64,000 nucleotides of DNA from Cervus elaphus (lineage: Eukaryota; Chordata; Mammalia; Artiodactyla; Cervidae). Both the position numbers and the translations under genes were made by a program. Every line of letters starts with the position of its first letter. The stretch's first letter is position 1. Below the pieces are notes generated by a model, which saw only the letters and a program-made list of their open reading frames with translations, was not told the DNA's origin and did not search any database. The stretch is from contig NC_057841.1 in NCBI RefSeq assembly GCF_910594005.1, positions 16,663,001 through 16,727,000 of the forward strand, read 5' to 3'. Below, one piece after another: positions 43,790 through 55,027 of this stretch.

Positions 43790-43952
43790 TGCTGCTTTAA
43801 TATATTCTCCCAAACTCAGTGGCTTAAAGCAACACACATTTATAACCTGTAGTTTTCATTGGTCAGGAGTCTGGAGAGCTCAATCGTGTCTCTGCTTAGA
43901 TTCACAGGCCAGAAACAGGGCATTCTATCACTTACTTCATTTATTTTTGAGT
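43790..43952 (-). mobile_element. MLT1-like LTR fragment, antisense
   Basis: TTGTTGCTGCTTTAATATA with CTCAGTGGCTTAAAGCAACA resembles the reverse of the MLT1 3' end, as at 38110. Only a short, diverged piece remains. Confidence 0.42.
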
Positions 43953-43965
43953 AACTGTACCACTT

Positions 43966-44187
43966 GTCTTCCCAGGTGGCTTAGTAGTAAAGAATCTGCC
44001 TGCCAATGCAGGAGATGCAAGAAACGCAGATTTGATCCTTGTATTGGGAAGACCCCCTGGAGGAGGAAATGGCAAGCCACTCCAATATTCTTGCCTGGAG
44101 AATCCCATGGACAGAGGAATCTGGCGGGCTATAGTCCCTGGGGTCGCAAACAGTCAGACACGGCTTAGCCATTAAAAAACAATAGCA
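43966..44187 (+). mobile_element. Bov-tA SINE, sense
   Basis: From GTCTTCCCAGGTGGCTTAG to CTTAGCCATTAAAAAACA. AACTGTACCACTT (43953-43965) and AACTGTACCATTT (44188-44200) form a 13-bp target duplication with one mismatch. Confidence 0.93.
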
Positions 44188-44200
44188 AACTGTACCATTT

Positions 44201-44536
44201 ATTATTTATTTGATAGATCTTATTTTTACTCCCCTAGTCATCCAAACATTTCAAGATTAAAACATACATATACAATTTTTTTTAATTATTAGGAGCAAAT
44301 TCTTGAACTTTCCCAGTTCAAGACATTGTATGCGCTTCAGAAAATGCTGGACTGATTAGGAAAACTAGGCAAGCACACTCCTCAGACTAAAAACAACTAA
44401 TTCCTAGGTTCCTCTGTCATATCTAGTGTAAACCAGTAGAACCAAAGTTACAGTCCTAGGAATTTTATCAGGCTTCATTTATTATCCTTTCCGGACAACC
44501 AGATGACACATATGACTTCATTTCCGTGTACTGCTC
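44201..44536. other. Unique AT-rich sequence
   Basis: No gene or repeat was recognised. Confidence 0.5.
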
Positions 44537-44547
44537 ACCTAGCATTC

Positions 44548-44769
44548 ATGCGTGCTAAGTCGCTTCAGCCGTGTCCAACTCTTTGCATCCCCATGGACTG
44601 TAGCCCACCAGGCTCCTCTGTTCATAGATTTTCCAGGCAAGGATGCTGGAATGGGTTGCCACTTCCTTCTCCAAGGGATCTTCTCAACCCAGGGACTGAA
44701 CCCACATCTCTTACATCCCCTCTGGTGGCAGGCAGGTTCTTTACCACTGGAGCCAGCTGGGAAGCTGGC
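44548..44769 (-). mobile_element. Bov-tA SINE, antisense
   Basis: The reverse of the family, from TGCGTGCTAAGTCGCTTCAG to GGAGCCAGCTGGGAAGC. CCTAGCATTC (44538-44547) and CCTAGCATCC (44771-44780) are the likely target duplication. Confidence 0.92.
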
Positions 44770-44778
44770 GCCTAGCAT

Positions 44779-46619
44779 CCTTTTGTCCTTAATTATATGA
44801 ACAAGCACACAGGAGCGTGCTTTGAGGAAAGAGAACATGAAGATGACCTTGTTTGGAAGCTGCTGCTATGAATCTCTCCCAGCTGGAGATTTGGTTCCTT
44901 AATTTTCAGGAGATTAAGAATTGAGTGGTTTGCTGAAAAGTGTTTCAATCTGCCCATTTAGAATGTCAATTTGTGATTGGAGGTGGAGTGCCTTTAGAGG
45001 GAGAGTGTTTGGAGGCTGTTAAGAACAATGCCACCGAAAAGAAACAGTTTCCTGCAAAAGTTCTATTATGAGGAGTTGCCTATGGCAGTTCTGTGTTTCT
45101 GCTGGGGCGCTGACAGCTTTTACTGATACTGTCTCCATGCACGGGTTATCGCTTGTGCCCGTGTGTACTGTTCTCTGCATTCGGATTGGGTCATTTATTG
45201 CAAGTTTATTCAAGTCGTTCCAGGCTCACAACCAACATTATCTTCAAAAAACAATGAGTGATGGTTGAGCTTTATATACTAAGAAAACACACAGAGAGAA
45301 ATGGAATTTGACAAGCATTAGGCAAGAGTCTGCCAGAAATTAACTAAGTATGTCATGGCCAAGGGTAAGAAAATGACCACAGAAGCACCAAAGCACTGCT
45401 GAATAAAAAAATAAACAAAAGAAGAAGAAAAAATGGTGGAGGAAAACAAAAACAAAACCCTGGGCCAGAACTAAAGCAGTCCTGCATTTTCACATGCCAA
45501 AAAATCTAATTAGGAAAGAAATCGTACACCAACATACAGATTGTTATGAACTGTGAAGAAATACACAAAAACTTGAGAAAGGGTTTTCTGCGATTTTATA
45601 AACCGTAACACAGCAAAAGTAGGGTGCAATATAAATACATTTCCATACAGAGGTGCTGGACTTCTTACTTCTCACTTGTGTCCGCTGACCTGAGCTTGGG
45701 ATTTTACAATCAACCCTGAAACGTTTCAAATATGATTCTTTGGTGGATTAGATTCAAATGACAGAAGACAGGCAGAATGGTCAGAGCACAATTCTGGGCT
45801 GGTTTTTTTGTGGGTTTTTTCTCTCTCTTTTTCTTTTTTTGGTGGAAAAACAGAGATAATGAGAAAACAGCTCAGATCTTCCTTACTGATCAATTTTCCA
45901 TTTCTCTCCTCATTCCCAGAATGCGACCAGTCGTCTCACTTATATAACCAGCAAGTCACTGCCTTCTCCATAGCTAATAATAGCCTCCTGGTTTCTGTTT
46001 TATACTTGATCTGCAAACTGCTTCCCTGACAGCATTTTTTTTTTTCAGGGAAAGCCCAATACAACTGACATTTAGAGAAGCAATCTGAAGAATTTCAGTA
46101 GAGGAAATTGATATTTCCCATCCAAATTGGGCAATACTCTGGAATTAAGAAAACATTAAAGCCTATAGAAGAAAAAAAAAGAAAGAGAAGGTATAAAGAG
46201 AAGGAAAATTAGGGCTTTGTGTTGTTTATTTGTTCTTTTTATTGTGTCTTAAAACCTTATGTTGAACTCTCAGAGCAATTTTTCTGATTAAATTCTGTCT
46301 TTGATATAGGTTTTCTTCTCTAAACAATACATCTTTGATTTCAACCTTGAAAGTTGAGACTATCTGACAACACAGAAGTGTAAATTAGCAACTCCCTGAG
46401 TCTAATTGAGCAGATCCCCAAAGAGAACATTATAATGGAGCAGCACCGGCCATAAACCTCCACTGCAGAATTTTAATTCTGGGTTCTAATTGTTTAAGTG
46501 GCTTAAATTTTTACTTCTAGACAAGTCGTAAGCCTCCTCTAAAGGAATTATATCTGTGTTCACAGGCTCCTGCTTAAAGCTGAAGTTAAAAAAGAAAAAA
46601 AAAAAGTGGTGCTTTCCTA
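44779..46619. other. Unique sequence, partly CNE-like
   Basis: About 1.8 kb without a recognised repeat family. The part 45000-45250 keeps CpG sites (GGGCGCTGACAGC, CACGGGTTATCGCTTG), and 46390-46520 is rich in ordered TAATT cores. Both are candidates for conserved regulatory DNA. No gene is visible. Confidence 0.45.
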
Positions 46620-47065
46620 GGGCCATCCTATCTAATTACTATAAACTGGGTGGCACATTTAAATGCCAAAAATTAATTTTCTGATGGTTGTGGGGGCTAG
46701 ACGTACAAAATCAAGATGTTGACAGGGGAATGCTCCTTCCAAAGGCTCTGGGGTGGGGGAAATCTTTCTTTGCTTCCTGTAGCTTCTGGTGGTTGCCAGC
46801 AACCCTCCAGATTTCTTCACTTATATTAATATCTACATCCCTCCATGGCATCCTTCATGGTCCCATGGCATTCCCCCTGGGTGCCTGTGTGTCCAGATCT
46901 CCCTCTCCTTTCTCTTAAAAAGACAGCAGTCACTGGATTAGGGTGAGCCAGTGGGGACCTCCTTTTAACATGATTCTACTTGCAAAGGCTGTATCTCCAA
47001 ATAAGGTCCCACGCAGTTTCTGTAAGTTTAGAGGAGCAGGCGGACACCAATCAGTACAGGGCAAT
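46620..47065 (-). mobile_element. MaLR/MLT1-like LTR, antisense
   Basis: GGTTGTGGGGGCTAGACGTA, GTCCAGATCTCCCTCTCC, GTCACTGGATTAGGGTGAGC and GTATCTCCAAATAAGGTCCC are the reverse order of an MLT1 LTR. No internal region is attached. Confidence 0.75.
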
Positions 47066-47540
47066 GTGCGTCCGTTAAGCATCCTTCAGCATCCCTGCCT
47101 GCCCTTTGTTCTTGCATCTTTCGTCATATCTGATCAGATCAGTGTCTCCCTCAGCCCGGCACACACTCGTCTTCATCCCCAAGTGCCCTTTGCACAGTGT
47201 AACTTCCCTTCTTGAGGTGCCCTTTCTGCATTCACACTTGCTGTTTTAACAAGTGTTTTTAACAAACTTGCCTGTTTTAACAGTTTAACAGTTTAACAAT
47301 TTAACAACAAAAAAAATTAATTTTTTAAACAAACTTGTCTGCTCATTTTAACCTCCACAGCCAAGCTGATTATTCCAGCCTGGATACCCCTGATTTGTAC
47401 CAGGCAGGCAGATGTCTCAATAAGAAGTGGTGGTGGATTTCCCACTAGGGAAATCCAGTGACATATTTTTAAATGGCACAACAGTAGCAAATTCTCTGAA
47501 ACTCCCTCCCTCATTGACCACCATTCTCCTCGGAAATAGC
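47066..47540. other. Unique sequence with an AT-rich repeat
   Basis: CAGTTTAACAGTTTAACAAT and similar 8-bp units occur at 47281-47305. TTAACAAACTTGCCTG (47259-47274) and TTAAACAAACTTGTCTG (from 47325) flank this AT-rich block, a pattern also seen at 25094 and 30184 but less clean here. Confidence 0.5.
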
Positions 47541-47556
47541 AATCCCCCTCCCACCT

Positions 47557-47817
47557 GATGTTGAAGCTGAAACTCCGGTACTTTGGCCACCTGATGCAAA
47601 GAGCTGACTCATTTGAAAAGACCCTGATGTTGGAAAAGATTGAAGGTGGGAGGAGAAGGGGACAACAGAGGATGAGATGGTTGGATGGCATCACTGACTC
47701 AATGGGCATGAGTTTGGGTAAACTCCAGGAGTTGGTGATGGACAGGGAGGCCTGGCATGCTGCAGCCCATGGGGTTGCAAAGAGTGGGACATGACTGAGC
47801 GACTGAACTGAACTGAA
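47557..47817 (+). mobile_element. BovB LINE 3' fragment, sense
   Basis: An open frame at 47558-47794 reads the BovB C-terminus: MLKLKLRYFGHLMQRADSF, RGQQRMRWLDGITDSMGMSL and VMDREAWHAAAHGVAKSGT. The LINE 3' end follows (GAACTGAACTGAAC). The frame is uninterrupted over its 78 codons but lacks the catalytic domains upstream. AATCCCCCTCCCACCT before and AACCCCCACCT after suggest a target duplication. Confidence 0.9.
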
Positions 47818-47826
47818 CCCCCACCT

Positions 47827-48252
47827 AACCTTGTGGATGGAGCCATTACTGCCCTTTTCCAGGGGCATAGTCTGGGGGAAGCACCTGGTCCAAGCTGACC
47901 CCTTGAGTGCCTGCCCTGTGATTGTTCAAACTCCCCTCCCTTACCCTTGGAAGACTTGAAGATGATGGCCATCAGACTCTTTTGTTAGGGAAGAAGTCAA
48001 TCTCTAATTTAGGGAAGTAGAGGAGATACAGAGCAGAGCTGAGCAAATGGAGAGAGAATCCTCCCAGCATTTGAGAGACTGGCTGGTGTGTCTCATTCCC
48101 TGCTTCTGGATTCTGTGAACTAACAAATTCCTTCCATTCAGCTGAACCCAGGTGCGTTTGTGTTTCTCTCACTAAAATAACCTCAGGGATACAGACTAGC
48201 ACATATCTGGCCTTGGCAAAATGTTAAAGCTGAGAGGAAAGATGTTGGACAT
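47827..48252. other. Unassigned sequence, possibly LTR-like
   Basis: CTGTGAACTAACAAATTCC followed by TTTGTGTTTCTCTCAC near 48113-48170 resembles the 3' end of an old mammalian LTR, but I cannot assign it. No gene. Confidence 0.35.
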
Positions 48253-48910
48253 TGTAACGGGTTGAATTCTGCATATTGGAGTCCTAAATCCCAGCGTCTT
48301 AGAACGTGTCTTATTTAGAGACATGGTTTTCACAGATGTAAGCAAGTTAAAGTGAGGTTGTTAGGGTGGGCCCTAATGCAGTGTGATTGGTGGTTTCCCT
48401 GGTGGCTCAGATAGTAAAGAATCTGCATACAATGCAGGAGACCTGGGTTCAATCCCTGGGTTGGCATGATCCCCTGGAGAAGGGAATGGCTACCCGCTTC
48501 ACCATGGACCCAGGAGACCCCGGTTCAATCCCTGGGTTGGGAAGATCCCCTGGAGAAGGGAATGGCTACCCACTCCAGCATGGACAGAGGAGCCTGGCGG
48601 GCTAAAATCCATGGAGTCACAAAGAGTTGGACACGGCTGAGTGACTAACACAATCACACACACCTAATCCAGTCTGGCCGGTGTGCTTATATAAAGGGGG
48701 ATTTGGACACAGAGGCAGACACACATAGGGGAGGTGACATGAAAAGACTCAGGGAGATGGGACATTTCCGAGGCAGAGAGCCCAGGAACAAACCTTCCCC
48801 TTAGAGCTCTCAGAAGGAACCAGCCCTGGAGGCACCTTGATTTCAGACTCCAGCTTCCAAATCTGTGAGGCAATAAATTTCAACTGTTTTCATCACACAG
48901 TTTGTGGTAC
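48253..48910 (+). mobile_element. MaLR/MLT1-like LTR, sense, split by a Bov-tA
   Basis: GTAACGGGTTGAATTCTGCA, AGGGTGGGCCCTAATGCAG, then after the SINE ACTCCAGCTTCCAAATCTG and GAGGCAATAAATTTCAACTG with GTTTGTGGTACATAGC follow the MLT1 order. AATAAA at 48872-48877 is the old polyadenylation signal. Confidence 0.82.
48393..48662 (+). mobile_element. Bov-tA SINE with a 76-bp internal tandem duplication
   Basis: From GTTTCCCTGGTGGCTCAGAT to GAGTGACTAACACAATC. GGTTCAATCCCTGGGTTGG occurs at 48446 and again at 48522, each followed by ATCCCCTGGAGAAGGGAAT, so a unit of 76 bp is doubled. The flanks CCTAATGCAGTGTGATTGG (from 48372) and CCTAATCCAGTCTGGCCGG (from 48663) are a target duplication of about 21 bp with several mismatches, inside the host LTR. 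Confidence 0.92.
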
Positions 48911-49000
48911 ATAGCCCTAGAAAATGAATATGAACATTATTCACTCCTCAGTAACAGGTAAAGAGTTAATCCTACCTAATCTTTCAATTAATGTCAAAAG

Positions 49001-49477
49001 ATCTAGAATCTGAATGAGTGCTTCAAGATCTCCGGTCCAGTGGTTATTTCTATCACTTTACCCTCATTCATAGCCTAGACATTTTAATAAAAACTTCAAA
49101 CACACACCTTCCTTTCAGGAAGATGTTAAAAATAAAACCACAATAAATCAGAAAAGTAAACGTATTAGAAGAAAGAAGACCATGCAGTCCGAACACCCAT
49201 ATTTATAGCAACTGTCATGATATTAAGATCAAATCTTTTAGTTAAACATTCTCATTTAAAACCAATTTACATAAATAATGAGGACTCATTTCACAAAGAA
49301 ACAGATCTGGGAGAGAAAAAGGATTGACTGGAAGGTATGCAGAACACATCAGAGTCTGGGCTGGGCTGGGTTTTCTACCATTACTCTAGGCAAAAAAAAA
49401 AAGAAGAAAAATCCTAGAAAGGTCTAGAATCTGAATGGGTGCTTCAGGATCTCCAGTTCAGTGTTTATTTCCATCAC
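49001..49477 (+). repeat. Pair of 56-bp direct repeats 421 bp apart
   Basis: The copy at 49001-49056 (TCTAGAATCTGAATGAGTGC…) and the copy at 49422-49477 (TCTAGAATCTGAATGGGTGC…) agree at 49 of 56 positions. They match no repeat family I recognise. They may be a small local duplication or two fragments of an unknown repeat. Confidence 0.85.
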
Positions 49478-49671
49478 ATCACTAGGGAAGCAGAGAAGTT
49501 ACATTCTCTGAATGGAAGAAAAACAAATCTTGATCAGCTCAATAAAGCTTGTTTATTTTATATAAAAACTGAATATAATTATGAAACTTATTCATCTGCT
49601 GTTTTGTTGCAAATAAGGACTGTATTTTTTTTTTTCTTCTTCTTCGGCTAACACCAACTGTAGATAGCTTC

Positions 49672-49899
49672 AGTGATGATGTGTGCTAAGTCACTTCAGT
49701 CATGTCTGACTCTTTGTGACATCAAGGACTGTAGCCCACCAGGCTCCTCTGGCTATAAAATTCTCCAGGTAAGAATACTAGAGTGGGTAGCCATTCCCTT
49801 CTCCAGGGGATCTTCCTGACCCAGGGATCAAACCCGCATCTCTTGTGTCTCCTGCATTGGCAGGCAGGTTCTTTACCTCTAGAGCCACCAGGAAGCCCA
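49672..49899 (-). mobile_element. Bov-tA SINE, antisense
   Basis: The reverse of the family, from GTGTGCTAAGTCACTTCAG to AGAGCCACCAGGAAGCCC. TAGATAGCTTC flanks it at 49661-49671 and 49900-49910, a perfect 11-bp target duplication. Confidence 0.93.
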
Positions 49900-50089
49900 T
49901 AGATAGCTTCCATGGTCTCCCAGTATTCCCATTTGCTAGATTTCTCCATATTAGAATGCCCTAAAATGTTATATTCACCTTGGTGACTTTGAGGAGAATA
50001 ATGTGTTTTTCTTACAATGTTATGTGATGTTTTGATGTATTTATATTGAAATAATCTTCCATCTTCTTTAAGAATCTAATATGGTTCAA

Positions 50090-50350
50090 ATAGATATGAA
50101 AATAGATAACTAATAAGGACCTACTGTCTAGCACAGGGAGCTCTGCTCAATGCTCTGTAATGGCCTATATAGGTAAATAATCTAAAAGAGTGGATATATG
50201 TGTGTGTTTAACTGATTCACTTTGCTGGACACCTGGAAATAACACAATATTTTGTGTTAACACAAATAACACAATTGTGAAAATAACACAATAACACAAT
50301 AGCATTGTAAATCAACTATGCCTCAATAAAAATTAAATTTAAAAAGTGTA
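50090..50350 (+). mobile_element. Artiodactyl L1 3' end, sense, with an expanded segment
   Basis: AAGGACCTACTGTCTAGCAC, GTAATGGCCTATATAGG, CTGATTCACTTTGCTGGACA and TAAATCAACTATGCCTCAAT follow the L1 3' end. Between CTGGAAATAACACAA and CATTGTAAATC about 50 extra bases of AATAACACAA-type repeats are present, including the inverted repeat AACACAA/TTGTGTT at 50241-50258. Confidence 0.82.
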
Positions 50351-51279
50351 AAAGTTTTGTGTCTAAGACCTCAATTGTTTAATATCCTGAATATTGTATT
50401 TCAGGGTCTCAGTTCATTTTTTTTTATCATGCAAATATTTGTTTCTTAAAATACTCTGATAAATGCCATGCTAGCCAAACATTTACTCTTCTGTATAAAG
50501 TAAAGCTCTACTTTACTCTCTAGGAAAAGGGGAGTCCAGAGATGTTTCAGCCAGCAAAGAAAAAGAATAGATTTGGATTTTGAAATATTACATATGAAAC
50601 CCTGAGAATGACATCAAAATGTTCTTTATTTTCTCTTACGTAAATTAAGAAGATCAGGAACAGCTTTCCACAGGAGGTGTGATTTAAGCTGCTCAGGAGG
50701 AGTGAACAGAATCTTAACTATGGGACATGGGAAAAAAGGTGTTCCTGGCTTCAGAAACCAGTGTGTGCAAGGCATTGACCAGGAGAAGTAAAAGATGCCC
50801 ATTGAGAAAAATCAGGGTCTGTGGCTGGAGATTGGTGTGGAAATGGAGAGAGGAAGCAGCACTTGACAGCCTGTACACAATCCTCTGAGCAATTTGGATT
50901 TCATTCTGCAGGTGAATTTCATCTATGACAAGTTTTAGAAACTTGTCGTTTGTCTGGCCCCAGTTGAAAGATGGATTGGAGAAGAGCAACCCTGCAAGCT
51001 GAGGCCCGTGTGTCTTTTCTTCTCAGCTCTCAAAATCCAAAACTCCTTTAGAACCTCAAAGGCTCCTCAGACACATGTCTGCTCTTCTCCATCCACTCCT
51101 GGTCTAGGACCTTGTTGTAATTCACATGAAATAAAGTTGACACACGATGTCGACATAGTAGATTTATCCCTTCCCAAACTGTGTGTCCTCTGGAATCTAT
51201 TCCCTATGTTCACCAGAGAGTACACAGCCAGAAATGTCGCTACTGGTATCTCCAATGGCACCTCATCTCCTACAGAATC
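50351..51279. other. Unique sequence
   Basis: No gene or repeat was recognised. Frames of about 90-100 codons on both strands near 50714-51310 have no domain. Confidence 0.5.
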
Positions 51280-51293
51280 AACTCCATTTTCTT

Positions 51294-52240
51294 TCCTCTT
51301 CCTTTTTTAAAAAATTATTTTATTGGAGTATAGTTTATTTACAATGTTGTGTTAGTTTCTGCTACATGGTGAAATGGTTCAGTTATACATATGTGTACAT
51401 TCTTTTTCATGCTATTTTCCATTACGGTTTACCACGGGATTTAGTGTAGTTTACCATTGGATGTAGTTCTCTGTGCTATACAACAGGACTTTGTTGTTTA
51501 GCCGTTCTATATACAACAGCTTCCCTCTATACAGAACAGTGTCTATGCTACATATAATCATCTTCTAATCCCAAATTCCCAATCCATCCACCCCCGATTC
51601 CCCCTCCATCTTGGCAACCACAAGTCTGTTCTGTATGTCTGCGTTTCTGTTTCTTAGAAGAGTTCACTTGAGTCGTACTTTAGATTCCACATATAGGTGA
51701 TATTGTACAGTATTTGCCTTTCTCCCTCTGACTTACTTTACTTAGTCGGATCATCTTTAGCTCTGTGTTGCTACACATGGCATTATTTCATTCATTTTTA
51801 TGGCTGCGTTTTTTATACCACTTCTTCTTTTTCCATTCATCTACCAGTGAGTGTTTAGGTTGTTTCCATGTCTTGGCTTTTGTGAATAGTGCTGCTATAA
51901 ACAAAAGGGTGCGTGTATCTTTTTGAATTACAGTTTTGTTGATGTATGCCCAGAAGTAGGATTGCTGGATTATATGTTGACTTCATATAGCATAACTTTT
52001 AGTTTTTGAAGTACCTACATACTGTTCTCCACAGTGGCTGCTCCAATTTACATTCCTACCAACAGTGTAGGAGGGTTCCCTTTTCTCCACACCCCCTCCA
52101 GCACTTGTTCTTTCTAGATTTTTTTTAAATGATGGCCATTCTGACCAATGTGAAGTGGTAACTCCCTGTATAGTTTTAATTGGCATTTATCTAATTAGCA
52201 ATGTTAAGCATCTTTCCACGTGCCTGCTGGCCATCCTTAC
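51294..52240 (-). mobile_element. Artiodactyl L1 3' region, antisense
   Basis: A T-rich tail, ATTTTATTGGAGTATAG, TTCTGTGTGCTATACAACAGG-type motif, GCCCAGAAGTAGGATTGCTG and ACCAACAGTGTAGGAGGGTT give the reverse of the 3' untranslated region and end of ORF2. The reverse strand 51983-52186 reads an ORF2 remnant (GVEKREPSYTVGRNVNW). AACTCCATTTTCTT (51280-51293) and AATTCCATTTTCTT (52241-52254) form a 14-bp target duplication with one mismatch. About 947 bp. Confidence 0.9.
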
Positions 52241-52254
52241 AATTCCATTTTCTT

Positions 52255-52683
52255 AGTCTACTCACCCAGACTTTCCTGGTGATGAGCTAAGGGATGTAAG
52301 TGGCAGCGCCACCAACAGTAGACTCTGGCCAAGGCTCTACGAGGTCATGACTGAGGCCCAAGTATCCCAATCATTTCACATCCCCCAGGAGCGTATAGAG
52401 GACTAATTCTCTCCACCAACTTTGTCAGCAGTGTTGGCCCTACGGCCAGAGCTGTCATCCCTCCTGGCTTTATCCTAGGAGTGGTATCCTGCTGGGTTGG
52501 TGCTGCCCCCAGAAGACTAAGATAGAGTCCCCAGAAGCCCTTCAGTACTTCCTTGGCGCGACCATTCCCCATCCACAGCTGTGATTAGCAAGCACATCCT
52601 GTCAGAGGGCAGGAATTCCAGACTTTCTCTTCTCTGTTTTTTTCCTATCCCCAGAAAGGTTAGGTGGAGCCAAAAAGAGTCGT
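52255..52683. other. Unique sequence
   Basis: No gene or repeat was recognised. Confidence 0.5.
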
Positions 52684-52930
52684 GGAGCCCTGGTTAAACT
52701 CACATCCTTCAGAGTCAGGCTACTCTGTGTTCTAATCCCAACTCTGCCAGCCAGTGGGTATGTGGTCTAAGGCTACTTTACTAAATCCCATGGTTTGTGT
52801 TTTGTTTTTCTCGTGTCAGTGGAAACAATGGTATCAACTGGGGAAAACATTATCTTAAGTTTTACACGAGATGATGCGTGTAAAGAGTTCAGCACTGTGC
52901 CTGAAACAAATTAGGACTCAGTACACTCAA
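52684..52930 (+). mobile_element. MIR SINE, sense
   Basis: GAGTCAGGCTACTCTGTGTT, CTAATCCCAACTCTGCCAGC, GATGATGCGTGTAAAGAGTT and CAGCACTGTGCCTGAAAC follow nearly the full MIR consensus. An old element shared across mammals. Confidence 0.65.
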
Positions 52931-53376
52931 ATAATTGATACAGTGAGGCACTCTTTTCATAGAAACATCATCACACACATATAGACACAAGGAACCTTGG
53001 GAGAAGGAAAAAAGAATTCTCCAACTGTTAATGACTAATGATCTATTAATCTATTTAATAGCAGATCTGCTCGTGGTTCTGTTCATGTAGAGTGTGGAAT
53101 AATCCGGCCTATTTTTCTTTTGGAGAGATCCTTTTAAAAAAACACTTTTTTATGTCTGAATACATTGAAATTCCTACAGAACAGCAGTTAAATCATAAGA
53201 CACTCTCCTACTTTTTTCATTTCCTCATTTACAAGAATATGTAAGTACACTAATATTGACCTAATAAATTTCCATTTTAAATTGTTTTTACCCTGTATGC
53301 AAAACAAAATTAAAAAATTTGCTATTGTAAATACAAAAAGGAACACAGTATATAATAAATTATATGTTGGAGGGGA
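52931..53376. other. Unique AT-rich sequence
   Basis: No gene or repeat was recognised. Confidence 0.5.
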
Positions 53377-53575
53377 CTTCCCTGGCATTACAGTGATTAA
53401 GACTTCACCTTCTAATGCAGCAGGTGCAGGTTTGAACTTTGTTCGGGGAGTTCAGATTCCACATGCCTCATGGCTAAGAAACCAAAACATGAAACAGAAG
53501 CAATACTGTAACAAATTCAATAAAGACTGTAAAAAATGGCCTGCATCAAAAGAAATTATTTTTAAAATTAATACG
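53377..53575 (+). mobile_element. CHR-type SINE, sense, near full length
   Basis: GACTTCCCTGGCATTACAGT, CACATGCCTCATGGCTAAG, AACAAATTCAATAAAGACTG and AAAAATGGCCTGCATC match the long form of the CHR SINE including its characteristic 3' end. Confidence 0.85.
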
Positions 53576-53737
53576 ATGGAACTCATTAAACAAATTTTTG
53601 GGCCTGGAAAGCTCGTGATTTTAATTTGGGATAGATAATCTGCTTCGTATATATTTCTTCATTTCAAATAGGGTAAGAATGCCAGCCATCTTGGCTTTGT
53701 TGATCCCCATTTCTAATGACACTTTACAAGTACACTG

Positions 53738-53936
53738 TTGTTGTTTTTGTTTAGTTGCTAAGTCATGTCCGACTCTTTCCCACCCCATGGCCTATAGCCC
53801 ATCAGGTCCTATGTCTATAAAATTTCTCAGGCAAAAATCCTGGAGTGGGTTGTCATTTCCTTGTCCAGGGGTCTTTCCCGAGTCTCCTGCTTGGCAGACC
53901 AATTCTTTACCACTGATACACCTGTGAAGTCCGCAC
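53738..53936 (-). mobile_element. Bov-tA SINE, antisense
   Basis: The reverse of the family, from TTGTTTTTGTTTAGTTGCTA to GATACACCTGTGAAGTCC, with a deletion in the head region. AGTACACTG (53729-53737) and AGTACATTG (53937-53945) are the likely target duplication. Confidence 0.88.
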
Positions 53937-53945
53937 AGTACATTG

Positions 53946-54793
53946 CTTTCTGCTGTTCACCCACCTACCGTGACCTTCTCTGGTCCTGCTTGCTTGTTAC
54001 ACCAAATGCCAAACAAGCTGACGTTGCAACCTTTCTGGTACTTTTCCGGCAATCACTGCTGATCCATAAATTACAGTCATAGGCTATCCTTTATTCCACT
54101 GAAATATTGTGAGAAACCATCACATAAATGCCGTTTGAGTTCCTTCATGGATGGATGCTATATATAAAGCAAAATTATGAGCTTTGTATTTCAAACCTGA
54201 ACCACATGACATACCAACAGAACAGAAGCAGGCACTTCTCTGACATCAATGGATGATTTATCATCTCTCCCCTACTCCTTTCAGCTTCCTATATAGATTT
54301 AGATTTTCCTATCTGAATGATCTTTGTCAATTGGTAATTTAGATTTCTCACCAGATGTCATATAAGTCTAGCATAAATACCTTTTAGATGTAAGTTAAAT
54401 TTGTGGCATTGCACATAGAGGTCAGTGCTTCCATGATCATCTAAAATGATAAAGAATTTGAGACCATATGTTTTAATAAATAGTAAAATACAGTCTCAAT
54501 TTTTCATCATGAATATTATTTATTTGGCATTATCTTAAAAGGAGTCCTTTTAGTTACATGCAGAGCTGAAGAATATATTATTTATACTTTGTTAATCATA
54601 AATTTTCATATTTTTGCAGTATGCCTTGTGCATGGGTTAAATGGACACATGAAACCTAAGTGAGTCACCTCACCCTTAGTCTTGGATCGTGCATATAAAC
54701 ACAACTTGATGGCTATGATTTTGTGGCTTGGTCAGCCATATGTGTTAGCTAGCTTTTACTACCAACTAATACTCAAGTTATTTATCATATATT
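53946..54793. other. Unique AT-rich sequence
   Basis: No gene or repeat was recognised. Confidence 0.5.
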
Positions 54794-54805
54794 ACAGACT
54801 ACATG

Positions 54806-55027
54806 AGCTTTGCCTGGTGCCTCAGTGGTAAAGAATCCACTTGCAATACAGGAGAAGCAGGAGACCTGGGTTTGATCCCTGTGTCAGGAAGATCCCCTGG
54901 AGGAGGAAATGGCAACCAGCTCCAGTATTTTTGCCTGGAGAATCCCATGGACAGAGGAGCCTGGCAGGCTACAGTCCATGGGGTTGCAAAGAGTCTGACA
55001 TGACTGAGCGACTGAACACATAGGCAC
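54806..55027 (+). mobile_element. Bov-tA SINE, sense
   Basis: From AGCTTTGCCTGGTGCCTCAG to GAACACATAGGCAC. ACAGACTACATG (54794-54805) and ACAGACTGCATG (55028-55039) form a 12-bp target duplication with one mismatch. It sits at the edge of the LTR that follows. Confidence 0.92.

Larger units (their letters stand above)
48911..50089. other. Unique AT-rich sequence holding a Bov-tA
   Basis: No gene is recognised. It contains the dispersed 56-bp direct repeat described next and the Bov-tA at 49672. Confidence 0.5.

Noticed and set aside
43683..44168. 161-codon open frame on the + strand
   Set aside because: Its second half (SSKESACQCRRCKKRRFDPC, GESHGQRNLAGYSPWG) is the standard translation of a sense Bov-tA. 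The first half has no domain.
47317..47868. 183-codon open frame on the minus strand
   Set aside because: It is largely the antisense of the BovB fragment at 47557-47817.
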